Below, piece after piece: positions 6,951-14,719 of a stretch of 15,925 nucleotides of DNA. The stretch spans positions 1-15,925 of the forward strand of contig CAZMSP010000044.1 of assembly GCA_964568985.1 (NCBI GenBank), read 5' to 3'. The translations under genes were made by a program, and so were the position numbers. Origin of the DNA: CAZBWE01 sp964568985. Lineage in GTDB: Bacteria > Planctomycetota > Phycisphaerae > Sedimentisphaerales > Anaerobacaceae. Position 1 is the first letter of the stretch, and every line of letters starts with the position of its first letter. Under the pieces are notes generated by a model. The model searched no databases. It was not told the origin of the DNA and saw only the letters and a program-made list of their open reading frames with translations.

Positions 6951-9900
6951 CTACCAATCCTCTTTTGCAAGCCAGTTTTCTGCAAAAATGGCAAAATCAG
7001 CCATCTCGGTTGTACCGCTGAAATTAAGGTCGGTTTTCTCGCACCAGTATGGAATTCCACAACCCTCGTCCAGCCAGTGCGATACAAATATGGCCAAATC
7101 GAAAATATCTACGTAATAATTTCTATTGAAATCGCCTAATGGCCAGCAAGGCGGATAATCGCTGAGGTCGCTCTCTACAAAAAGTGCCGGCAGGCCCTCA
7201 CCCTCTGATAGTCCTGCAACGGTGTCGGTTGCTGCAATATCCAGCCAGCTAATACATATCGTACCATCAACGAAGAATATCTCGACCTGGAAGCTGTTGG
7301 TTGCAGTTTTGTCCCCGTATAACGGCACGTCCTGGAATGTTACCACAACCCTGTCATCAAGCTGTTTATAGGAGATGCTTTGGCTGGTTGCCGGCGCCAA
7401 ATCGGTAAATAAAGCCGATATGCGCGGCATTGAAAAGTGGTTTTCCAATGAGGCTGCAAATTCAGTATCACCGGTTCCGAAGGTTATATAACCGTTACTG
7501 CCAATATAGAAGCGGTCGTAACAGGTGCCGAAGAATAAAAGCTCCATACCATTGTTTAGAATAACCTCTGCAAAATCGTCATCGCCAAGTGAGACATAAG
7601 TTCCACCATTCGGGTCTGTTGGAAATTCACTGATTCTTTCTCGACAGGCCTCATAGTAGGCGATAGAACCGTCGGGAATGAACGTCAGTGAAAGAAGTTC
7701 GAGGTCGATACCTGAATCGAACGACTCTGTAAAGCAGTCTGGTGGCTTTACGGTCAGAGTCACAGAGCGCGATTTAATACTTGTGCTGATTAAGTTTTGG
7801 AAGGTTACCGTATCGGTATAAGTGTTTGAGTCGAGCAGGTTAGCATTGGGGTCGATGCAGACATCCACCTCTATTGATTCATTTGGGTCCAGCGTTTCTT
7901 CGTAAGGTGTGACGCTGAGCCAATTTTCCGTCCAGGCCGCTGTCCAGTTCACAGGCTCGGTTCCATTGTTTGTCAATGTATAAGTCATACACTCCGGCTC
8001 AAATGGACCACCTTCGGTTCCGCATGACTGGAAACCTTCAGCAGGTGTTACTACCAGAGCATCTGCGTTCACCATCATCGTTACCGGAATAGTGAGCATT
8101 GGGAGACACGGGTCGTCCGACAACACCAGGATTTCTGCTTCATAGGTTCCTGGCTCTGTAGTCATTGCATTGAAAGTTACGTTTATTTCATTTGAATCTC
8201 CCGGCCCAATCGTCCCTTCTTCCGGCTCGATTTGGAGCCACGGTGCCTTTGTTTCTAAAATTGCATTGTAAAGATTAAGCCGGCCTTCTGAAACACAGTA
8301 TTCTGGTAGTGTCTTATCCACTGTTTGCAAAAGGATATCCTTAACTTCGGTGTTGCTTAGCATAGGATTTATTGACCAAAGAAGTGCACAGGCCCCAGCC
8401 ACGTGTGGAGCTGCCATCGATGTGCCGTTGAGGTACTGATAACGGTTACCGGGTTGACAACTCAAAATATCACTGCCGGGAGCACCAAGGTCGACTGATA
8501 TTGGCCCGTAGGCAGAAGAACGACCAAACCAGATTGACCTTACGTCGTCGTGGTCGGTTGCCATAACCGCGATAATACTATCACAGTCGTAACTTGCAGG
8601 ATAACGGGGAGATTCATCATTGTTTGGATTCTCACTGTCGTACGGATTACCGGCTGCCGCCACAAATAGCATACCTGCTGCTCCTGCTGCATCTATGGCA
8701 TCCTTAAGCGCTTGACTGTAATCACTTCCCTCCCAGGAATTGCTTGACAAGTTTGCACCCATAAGGATACTATATTCAACGCTTTCAATTGCATCTGAGG
8801 TCCAGCCGCCACCGCCTGAGTCAAGGAATTTAATCGCCATTATTTTGACATTCCAGCATACACCTGCTACACCTTCGCTGTTATTACCCACAGCGCCAAT
8901 GGTTCCTGCACAGTGCGTCCCGTGATAATGGTCATCCATCGGATTGCCATCGTTGTTGCAGAAATCATAACCATAAATATCATCCACATAGCCGTTGCCA
9001 TCGTCGTCAACTCCAGGAATTCCATTATACTCTTGCTCATTGACCCACATATTTGCAGCTAAGTCGGGATGGGTATAGTCCACCCCGGTGTCAATTACCG
9101 CTATGATGATTTCACTGCTGCCAGTGGTTATGTCCCAGGCCTCGGGTGCATCAATATCGGCATCCGGCGTTCCGCCGGTCTGACCGGTATTGTGCATACC
9201 CCAAAGTTCGTCAAATCTCGGGTCGTTGGGAAGCGTTGAGCATATCTTCACTTTGTAGTTGGGCTGGGCATACAAAATTCCGTTGGCTTTATTAAAGGCA
9301 GGCAGTGCCTTTTCAACTGTCATTCCTGGCGGCAGTTTTACCAAGCTCAGGCCTGGCACGAGCTTGAAGTGTCGTTTTGATCTATCTGTGCCAAGAGAAT
9401 TCAGAATTTGATTTTTCTCCTGCTTATTATGCTGTTTCCCATTTGCCTTTGGTGCAAAATGCACGATTAACTCTCCCGGCTTATAAGGCATATTGCCAGG
9501 TACCGTAAAATCACGTTCTTTCGGTACAGACAAATTCCGGATTTTTCCTGTAGCCAATGTGCTGTCAAATCCTTTTGCGGATTGCCCTGTGCTGGCGACA
9601 ATGCGGCTTCGGATTGTAAAGCTCAGGTCCTCCAGGCCATCGTTGCCAATGGTTAGAGCTTCTGTCAAAGTGGTTCCTTCTATTACGTTTACATCGAAAC
9701 TGTTGGGGTCGACCCAGATACCTCCTGGAAGAGCAATTGTCAAAGTTACTCCTCTTGTCTGCTCCACATTCTTAGTAAGGTCAGTAAACGTCAATGTATC
9801 GGTATAAATCCCTTCCGGCAACGAATTCGCCTCCGATGCCAGACTCACCGTAACTATCGTGGACTGGTATGGTTGGAGTTGTCCCCCTGTCCCCGGGCCC

Positions 9901-10145
9901 AGGTCCAGCCAGCTCTCTGTTTTGGTAGCAGACCAATAGAGCAAACTCGGTCCGGTATTCGTTAACTGATAATCTTTGGAGTCCGGCGTGAATGGTCCTC
10001 CCGGCTCACCTGACGGCTCGAAATTATTTGCAGGAGTGATTTCCAGAACTGTAGCGACGGCTCCACGAGCGAAGCAGACAGCTATAGTTGTTATTAGTAT
10101 TAATCCGCCCAACGTATGGCGGATTAAAATAGCCCTCTTTTTCAT
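6951..10145 (-). CDS. Secreted subtilisin-like serine protease with BACON-like repeats and dockerin-like tail
   Basis: 1064 residues. A Sec signal peptide with probable cleavage after GAVA (residue 31) is followed by a BACON-like beta domain (33-135), a second beta domain, and a propeptide-like segment (YKPGELIVHF to YAQPNYKVKI, about 220-303). The S8 catalytic domain has D352 (IDTGVDYTHPDL), H408 (HGTHCAG), N500 (AAAGN) and S576 (NGTSMAAPHVAG), so the triad is complete. Then come an Ig-like stretch, a second BACON-like repeat (about 697-800) that clearly resembles the first (GGPF, LTN, W.A...ESWL-type pattern), a beta-rich domain, and a tail with two EF-hand/dockerin-type units (GDFNRNYYVDIFDLAIF; DLNFSGTTEMADFAIF). 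It is an extracellular or surface protease. It is transcribed alone, divergent from lptF, and is followed in frame by a LamG remnant. Confidence 0.95.
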   Translation of the reverse strand: MKKRAILIRHTLGGLILITTIAVCFARGAVATVLEITPANNFEPSGEPGGPFTPDSKDYQLTNTGPSLLYWSATKTESWLDLGPGTGGQLQPYQSTIVTVSLASEANSLPEGIYTDTLTFTDLTKNVEQTRGVTLTIALPGGIWVDPNSFDVNVIEGTTLTEALTIGNDGLEDLSFTIRSRIVASTGQSAKGFDSTLATGKIRNLSVPKERDFTVPGNMPYKPGELIVHFAPKANGKQHNKQEKNQILNSLGTDRSKRHFKLVPGLSLVKLPPGMTVEKALPAFNKANGILYAQPNYKVKICSTLPNDPRFDELWGMHNTGQTGGTPDADIDAPEAWDITTGSSEIIIAVIDTGVDYTHPDLAANMWVNEQEYNGIPGVDDDGNGYVDDIYGYDFCNNDGNPMDDHYHGTHCAGTIGAVGNNSEGVAGVCWNVKIMAIKFLDSGGGGWTSDAIESVEYSILMGANLSSNSWEGSDYSQALKDAIDAAGAAGMLFVAAAGNPYDSENPNNDESPRYPASYDCDSIIAVMATDHDDVRSIWFGRSSAYGPISVDLGAPGSDILSCQPGNRYQYLNGTSMAAPHVAGACALLWSINPMLSNTEVKDILLQTVDKTLPEYCVSEGRLNLYNAILETKAPWLQIEPEEGTIGPGDSNEINVTFNAMTTEPGTYEAEILVLSDDPCLPMLTIPVTMMVNADALVVTPAEGFQSCGTEGGPFEPECMTYTLTNNGTEPVNWTAAWTENWLSVTPYEETLDPNESIEVDVCIDPNANLLDSNTYTDTVTFQNLISTSIKSRSVTLTVKPPDCFTESFDSGIDLELLSLTFIPDGSIAYYEACRERISEFPTDPNGGTYVSLGDDDFAEVILNNGMELLFFGTCYDRFYIGSNGYITFGTGDTEFAASLENHFSMPRISALFTDLAPATSQSISYKQLDDRVVVTFQDVPLYGDKTATNSFQVEIFFVDGTICISWLDIAATDTVAGLSEGEGLPALFVESDLSDYPPCWPLGDFNRNYYVDIFDLAIFVSHWLDEGCGIPYWCEKTDLNFSGTTEMADFAIFAENWLAKEDW

Positions 10146-10267
10146 TTATTCCGTTCTTTCAAACAGATTTAATATTTCTGGGATAATAACCACTGATAAG
10201 TTATGAAGACAGGGTCGGTAAAAATAGATGGAAAATGCACGCCCATTAATATAGCAGACAGAACAGT

Positions 10268-10297
10268 ATTGTAATAGATTTTCAACCCTGCCTTCAA
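10268..10297 (-). promoter_or_regulatory. Candidate sigma-70-type promoter for the subtilase
   Basis: On the - strand, TTGAAG (10297-10292), an 18-nt spacer, then TACAAT (10273-10268). It has 4/6 and 5/6 matches to consensus with a slightly long spacer. It would give a 5' leader of about 115 nt. Weak evidence; other choices exist in this AT-rich stretch. Confidence 0.25.
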
Positions 10298-10435
10298 TGT
10301 CTTAGTGAATGCATTTTACAAAAAAGCGATTGATTTTGCAAGAACTTTTTGCGGATTATTGCATTTTTTGTCTTGGAATTGGCCGATTGGAGCTTAGGGA
10401 CAGCTGTTTTTGATTGCTACTATTGTGGTTTTCAA

Positions 10436-10463
10436 TTGACAATTAACAGTCAACACTCGACAA
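10436..10463. repeat. Heptanucleotide tract upstream of lptF
   Basis: Four consecutive 7-mers of pattern TYRACAN: TTGACAA, TTAACAG, TCAACAC and TCGACAA. Periodicity is clear and the units share ACA at the same place. It ends 3 nt before the inverted-repeat leader. Confidence 0.65.
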
Positions 10464-10464
10464 T
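10436..10464 (+). promoter_or_regulatory. Possible lptF promoter within the heptad tract
   Basis: TTGACA (10436-10441), 17-nt spacer, GACAAT (10459-10464). The -35 is perfect and the -10 matches at 4/6. Caution: both boxes are units of the same period-7 repeat, so the spacing may be coincidental. Transcription would start near 10471, inside the left arm of the inverted repeat. Confidence 0.3.
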
Positions 10465-10466
10465 AA

Positions 10467-10548
10467 ACCCCGTTAGAAATTCTATAACGGGTAGCAATAA
10501 CACAACAGGAGAAAATAAGGTATGAAAAACAAAAATTTCTAACGGGGT
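10467..10548 (+). promoter_or_regulatory. 82-nt inverted-repeat leader in front of lptF
   Basis: Perfect 15-bp arms: ACCCCGTTAGAAATT (10467-10481) and its complement at 10534-10548, with a 52-nt loop. A third segment, TAACGGG (10485-10491), can pair with CCCGTTA of the left arm instead, so two structures are mutually exclusive. The right arm includes GGGG (10544-10547), the best ribosome binding candidate for lptF (ATG 10555), so the long hairpin would hide it. A six-codon ORF lies in the loop and right arm. The layout resembles a translation-coupled leader, but a REP-like repeat inserted here would look the same. Confidence 0.6.
10522..10542 (+). CDS. Putative six-residue leader peptide
   Basis: ATG-AAA-AAC-AAA-AAT-TTC-TAA, encoding MKNKNF, with AGGAG at 10507-10511 about 10 nt upstream. 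The last codons and stop lie in the right arm of the inverted repeat, so a ribosome translating it would open the long hairpin just before the lptF start at 10555. It is too short to prove by sequence alone; it could be accidental. Confidence 0.35.
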   Translation: MKNKNF

Positions 10549-10554
10549 AAACAA

Positions 10555-12159
10555 ATGATTTTTACATTGCACAGATATATATTTCGTGAGCTTTTTAAGA
10601 TTTTTCTGCTGACGGTGTTGGCGCTGACAGTAATTTTGAGCTTAGGTAGTATTCTGCGGCCTGTTCAGGAATACGGATTAGGGCCTCGGCAGGTCATCCA
10701 TCTTATGGGCTATTTTCTGCCGATAACGCTGACGTTTGTGTTGCCGATGTCGGCTTTATTTGCGGGGGCCCTGGTCTATGGCCGACTTGCAAGCGATAAT
10801 GAGCTTGATGCCTGCAGGGCAAGTGGAGTCTCTCTGCTGACACTGATTTATCCTGGACTGGTTCTGGCAATTATGGTAGCGATTGCCAATCTAATGTTGA
10901 GCTTCTACGTAATGCCGGCCTTTGTGCACCGCGCAGAACGTGCCCTTAAAGCAGATGCCAAACAGATACTTTTCCGGAATATCCAGCGAAGAGGCTATTA
11001 TAAGCTGCCGCCGGGTGGTGAGTACTTAATTTATGCTGACCAGGCCAACTCGCAAAATGATACGCTTTTTGGGGTTGTCACCGCCGAGGTGAGGGACGGT
11101 AGAGTAAAAAAGATTATTATCGCTGAAAAGGCCTCAGTAAAATTCAAGCAGGATGAAAGGTTCAATGAGGTACAGCAAGTACAAATAATTGCTTATAACA
11201 CATATCAGGTTGGCCCTGAAGATGAAGGGGGTATGTCCTTTGAATGGGGGTCGTTTACAGCAGAGTTTGGCTCGTTGTTAGGCGATGAAATAAGGTTCAA
11301 GAAGATAGACGAAGTGAAACGAATTCAAGCGGACCTGATGCAGTTTTATCCAATTGCAAAACTGGCTCGCGAGACCTATGCACAATTCACCGCAGAATTA
11401 TTAGCACAAGATATTGCAGCCAAAGTAACTGAAGATGCCAACAGTTTCTACAAGCTACACAGTGGTGAAAAGTTCGTTGAATTCAGGGCTAACCAATGCG
11501 TTGCACGAGGCGAAAAGCAGGTGGAGCTATCCGGGGAAGTTGTGGTGGTCGAGTCCGATGCAGTCAGTAAAGAACGTTTAAGCACAATGCATGCTGCAAG
11601 GGCCTTTTTGGCAATTGAGGGTGATGAGCTGGCACCGACTTTGACAATGGATATTTACAATGCACAAATAGAAGACACAGGATACGTGAGAATGCGACAT
11701 ATTATACGCGGCTTGATACCTCCCGAAACAGTGAGAGACAAATTCAAAACAGGAAAGGTTTTGGATGATATCGCTCCAGAGGCGGTGTCATCAGCACTAC
11801 AAAAAGGGCCGACCGGAAGACTGACGGCCCTACAAAGTAAGCTCCAGAGAGAGATACGGAAGACATTGGCCAGGATAGAGGCAGAGAAGCATTCCCGTCT
11901 GGTGTTCGGAATAGGCTGCGTGTCGATGATATTGATTGGTATCGGTCTTGGTATAATGAAGAAGGGCGGACATTTGTTGAGCGCTTTCGGAGCGAGTTGT
12001 GTGCCTGCTGCAGGGCTGATAGTGTGTATAATGAGCGGTAAAAATATTACCGAAAATCTTGGTTCGCAAAGCGTTTCAGGTATTGCATTGATGTGGGTGG
12101 GATTAGGGCTTTTATCACTGTTAGCTTTAGGGCTATATTACAAATTGGCGAAAAACTAA
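10555..12159 (+). CDS. lptF: LPS export permease of the LptF/LptG (YjgP/YjgQ) family, enlarged
   Basis: Inner-membrane half of the LptB2FG exporter, which extracts LPS and passes it to the periplasmic bridge. 534 residues against about 360 usual. Three N-terminal membrane helices (about 14-36, 47-72, 97-122) with the family pattern LYPGLVLAI-like near helix 3, a large periplasmic region, and three C-terminal helices (about 446-466, 470-492, 506-531). The ELDACRASGVSLLTL stretch (about 83-97) is the family's conserved cytoplasmic coupling segment. The extra ~170 residues lie between the jelly roll and helix 4; residues 303-370 (ending in strand-like VELSGEVVVVES and TLTMDIYNAQI) resemble an added beta sheet of LptC/OstA type, followed by a charged helix. 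lptG follows after 53 nt. F versus G is assigned by position only. Confidence 0.9.
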   Translation: MIFTLHRYIFRELFKIFLLTVLALTVILSLGSILRPVQEYGLGPRQVIHLMGYFLPITLTFVLPMSALFAGALVYGRLASDNELDACRASGVSLLTLIYPGLVLAIMVAIANLMLSFYVMPAFVHRAERALKADAKQILFRNIQRRGYYKLPPGGEYLIYADQANSQNDTLFGVVTAEVRDGRVKKIIIAEKASVKFKQDERFNEVQQVQIIAYNTYQVGPEDEGGMSFEWGSFTAEFGSLLGDEIRFKKIDEVKRIQADLMQFYPIAKLARETYAQFTAELLAQDIAAKVTEDANSFYKLHSGEKFVEFRANQCVARGEKQVELSGEVVVVESDAVSKERLSTMHAARAFLAIEGDELAPTLTMDIYNAQIEDTGYVRMRHIIRGLIPPETVRDKFKTGKVLDDIAPEAVSSALQKGPTGRLTALQSKLQREIRKTLARIEAEKHSRLVFGIGCVSMILIGIGLGIMKKGGHLLSAFGASCVPAAGLIVCIMSGKNITENLGSQSVSGIALMWVGLGLLSLLALGLYYKLAKN

Positions 12160-12165
12160 GAATCG

Positions 12166-12200
12166 TTCATTGTTCATTGTTCTTTGTTAATAGTTAATAC
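12166..12200. repeat. Heptanucleotide tract between lptF and lptG
   Basis: Five consecutive 7-mers: TTCATTG, TTCATTG, TTCTTTG, TTAATAG and TTAATAC. The first three are nearly identical. The tract fills most of the 53-nt gap. No terminator is visible, so the two genes are probably cotranscribed. Confidence 0.75.
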
Positions 12201-12212
12201 ACAGTTCGAGAT

Positions 12213-13340
12213 ATGAAGACGTTAGACAGATATGTTGCAAAGAATTTTGTGGTCGGCTATGCAATTGCTTTTGGTGTATTGGTAGGCCTGCGAATAATTA
12301 TCGATTTGTTTGTGAACCTCGATGAATTTACGGAGCACGCCGACCTTGGTACTTTAGCTGTTCTTAAAAACATATTTATCTTTTACGGTTTGAACAGCAC
12401 ACTTTACTTTCGTGATTTTGCAGGGATGATAACCGTAGTTGCAGCGGCGTTTTCGTTGGGCAAGATGGTGCGCTGCAATGAGTTAGTGGCTATGATGGCA
12501 TCAGGTGTCAGCTTGAAACGAGTGATTGGGCCGATAGTGCTTCTGGCGTTGCTGCTGACGGGTTTGCTGGTCGTTGACCAGGAATTTATCATACCACAAC
12601 TTGCCGAGAAGCTTGTTCGCAGCCAGGATGCTATTCCCGGCCGGGAGTCCTATGATGTATGGTTTATGAGCGACAATAAGGGCTCACTAATTTGCTCTCC
12701 AAGATTTGATGTAGAAACATCGACACTATCTCAGCCCACTATCATCACACGCTCGAGAATTCCGAACTCAACCATCTGGGAGGTAACCGGCCGGATATCA
12801 GCCGAAAAGGCAGTTTATAATACCGAAACCGGCCAGTGGGACTTATATAGCCGAAATCCTGAAACAGGCGAGTTGATCTCTTACGGCTTGTTTACGGAAA
12901 AAGGCGCCGAGGAAAATGCTAATAATGTAAGCTCTTATGCAAGTGACATTACACCAAAGGACATTCCTGTCAGACGCAAATCTGAGCATAAAACTTTGTT
13001 AGGTTGGCGAGAGTTAGCTGTCCTTACTGCTCAGGGAGCAAAAATCAAAGACAGACGCCAATTGTACAGCCAGAAGCACTTTCGTGTTACCGAACCGATT
13101 ATTAATCTGGCAATGCTTTTGGTGTGTCTGCCGATTTTGGTTTGTCGTGACCCAAAGTCGATGAAGTCTGCTATTATGATTAGCTTTGCTATGGTAGGGG
13201 TGTGTTTTGTCACGACTTTTATCTGCAAAATGCTCGCACCGGAGGCCCACAGCTTTTACCAGATTGGATTTTGGGCATGGGTGCCGGTCTTTATCTTCCT
13301 ACCGTTAGCATTTATCGAATTGGACTCGATGAAAACATAA
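12213..13340 (+). CDS. lptG: LPS export permease of the LptF/LptG (YjgP/YjgQ) family
   Basis: Second permease of the LptB2FG transporter. 375 residues, the usual family length, starting MKTLDRYVAKNFVVGY, which is typical of the LptG N-terminus. Six membrane helices: about 12-33, 62-85 and 104-125 before the periplasmic jelly roll, and about 290-308, 316-338 and 346-369 after it. NELVAMMASGVSLKRVIGP (about 88-106) is the conserved coupling segment, parallel to ELDACRASGVSL of the upstream gene. The ribosome binding site is weak. The gene converges on thiC: its stop is 15 nt from the thiC stop, with no bidirectional terminator between. The ATPase lptB and lptA/lptC are not in view. Confidence 0.92.
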   Translation: MKTLDRYVAKNFVVGYAIAFGVLVGLRIIIDLFVNLDEFTEHADLGTLAVLKNIFIFYGLNSTLYFRDFAGMITVVAAAFSLGKMVRCNELVAMMASGVSLKRVIGPIVLLALLLTGLLVVDQEFIIPQLAEKLVRSQDAIPGRESYDVWFMSDNKGSLICSPRFDVETSTLSQPTIITRSRIPNSTIWEVTGRISAEKAVYNTETGQWDLYSRNPETGELISYGLFTEKGAEENANNVSSYASDITPKDIPVRRKSEHKTLLGWRELAVLTAQGAKIKDRRQLYSQKHFRVTEPIINLAMLLVCLPILVCRDPKSMKSAIMISFAMVGVCFVTTFICKMLAPEAHSFYQIGFWAWVPVFIFLPLAFIELDSMKT

Positions 13341-13355
13341 GTTTGCTGTCAACGG

Positions 13356-14708
13356 TCAGCTTGATTTTGTTTGCTGCCTGTCCTGAGCGAAGCCGAAGGG
13401 GTGTTGATGTTTCATCGCCTGGCGGATTTCTTTGTTTATTCTGACGCTGCACCATTTTTGCCCGCACATAGAACAGTAATCAGCCGAAGGTAATGTGTCT
13501 GTGCCAATTTCCCTGCAGGCTTCGCTGTGCATTCTTTCGGCTGTCTGCGGGTCAAGCGATTCGGCTATATGCGTCTTCCAATCCAGATTCGTCCGTGCAA
13601 TGCTCAGACATTTATCCTTCTCGGCGGCGCCTTTTAAGCCGCGAGCAACGTCAGCGGCGTGGGCGGCGATTTTGGCAGCAATTACACCGGCCCGGACATC
13701 GTCGGTGTTCGGCAGGCCGAGATGCTCTCTCGGCGTGACATAACACAAAAACGATGCGCCATAAAAGGCAGCAGCAGTCCCGCCAATGGCTGATGTTATA
13801 TGGTCGTAGCCGGGGGCGATATCGGTTACAACCGGTCCGAGGACATAGAAGGGAGCACCATGGCAAATTTTCTGCTGGATTTCCATATTGTATTGAATCT
13901 GGTCAAACGGCACATGGCCTGGGCCTTCGACCATAACCTGACAACCTTTTTCCTGTGCTCTTTGAGTAAGCTCGCCAAGAGTTTTTAGTTCTGCGATTTG
14001 TGCATCATCTGTGGCATCAGCGATGCAGCCGGGACGAAGGCCGTCACCGAGAGAAAAGCTGATATCATATTCAGCTAATATGCCGCACAAATCATCGAAC
14101 ATCTCGTAAAGTGGGTTTTGCTTATTGTGATATAGCATCCATTTGGCCAATAGTGCGCCGCCTCGGCTTACTATACCTGCGATGCGTTTTTCAAGCAAAG
14201 GCAGGTGCTCTTTCAGAACGCCTGCATGAATTGTGAAAAAATCGACGCCCTGCCTGGCCTGTCTTTCGATAATCTCAAGTATCGTTTCGTTGTCTATGTC
14301 CTCGACATCTCTGCCTTCTATGACCTGATAGATTGGCACCGTTCCAAAAGGTACCGGGCAACGAGCGAGAAGTTTCTCGCGAGTCTTGTCGAGGTCGCCC
14401 CCCGTACTCAGATCCATAATGGCATCGGCGCCGGCGGCGAGTGCGACTTTCATCTTTTCTATCTCATCTTTAATCGAGGAGCGGACACTGCTGGTACCGA
14501 TATTTGCATTCACCTTTGTGGTCAGCGCTCTGCCTATACCAATCGGCGCAAGATTTTTTTGAAGATGCAGCTTGTTCGTGGGTATTATCAATCGGCCGGC
14601 GGCAAGCTCGGTTCGGACAAGCTCTGCGTCAATCCTTTCATTCTCGGCAACAACCTTCATCTGCTCGGTGATTGACTCTTGCTTCGCTGATTGTAGTTGC
14701 GTAAGCAT
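13356..14708 (-). CDS. thiC: Phosphomethylpyrimidine synthase ThiC
   Basis: Radical-SAM enzyme that rearranges aminoimidazole ribotide into HMP phosphate for thiamine. I start at ATG 14708, with GGAG 5 nt upstream; a TTG at 14729 in the same frame falls in the terminator's T-rich tail. 450 residues. Landmarks: VNANIGTSSV, DLSTGGDLDKTRE, the FFTIHAGV segment, LGDGLRPGC, VEGPGHVPFDQI and the C-terminal cluster-binding motif C412-x2-C415-x4-C420 (CSMCGQKWC). It is the short bacterial form. The last residues P437-R444 (PFGFAQDR) are encoded by the dispersed 24-bp repeat, lengthening a variable tail beyond the active domain. Expression is controlled by the TPP riboswitch upstream. Confidence 0.99.
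   Translation of the reverse strand: MLTQLQSAKQESITEQMKVVAENERIDAELVRTELAAGRLIIPTNKLHLQKNLAPIGIGRALTTKVNANIGTSSVRSSIKDEIEKMKVALAAGADAIMDLSTGGDLDKTREKLLARCPVPFGTVPIYQVIEGRDVEDIDNETILEIIERQARQGVDFFTIHAGVLKEHLPLLEKRIAGIVSRGGALLAKWMLYHNKQNPLYEMFDDLCGILAEYDISFSLGDGLRPGCIADATDDAQIAELKTLGELTQRAQEKGCQVMVEGPGHVPFDQIQYNMEIQQKICHGAPFYVLGPVVTDIAPGYDHITSAIGGTAAAFYGASFLCYVTPREHLGLPNTDDVRAGVIAAKIAAHAADVARGLKGAAEKDKCLSIARTNLDWKTHIAESLDPQTAERMHSEACREIGTDTLPSADYCSMCGQKWCSVRINKEIRQAMKHQHPFGFAQDRQQTKSS
13377..13400. repeat. Dispersed 24-bp repeat, copy B (3' end of thiC)
   Basis: Begins CCTGTCCTGAGCGAAGC and ends GAAGGG on the + strand. It is the reverse complement of 4732-4755 at 22 of 24 positions. It is read on the - strand as PFGFAQDR, a different frame from the copy in the SurA-like gene, yet both host frames stay open. 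Confidence 0.85.
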
Positions 14709-14719
14709 CTTTACTCCGT

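Larger units (their letters stand above)
10146..10554. other. Divergent intergenic region between subtilase and lptF
   Basis: 409 nt with no gene of ordinary size. The subtilase side (10146-10300) carries a weak - strand promoter candidate. The middle (10301-10430) is AT-rich with nothing recognisable. The lptF side holds a period-7 tract (10436-10463) and the 82-nt inverted-repeat leader (10467-10548). It must contain promoters for both directions. Confidence 0.7.

Noticed and set aside
6951..6953. TAG as a recoded (readthrough or pyrrolysine) codon in the subtilase
   Set aside because: The frame behind it soon breaks at 6753-6755, and the dockerin-like tail is a normal protein end; decay is simpler.
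14205..14675. 156-residue + strand frame opposite thiC
   Set aside because: Antisense shadow of a well-conserved thiC; no recognisable product.
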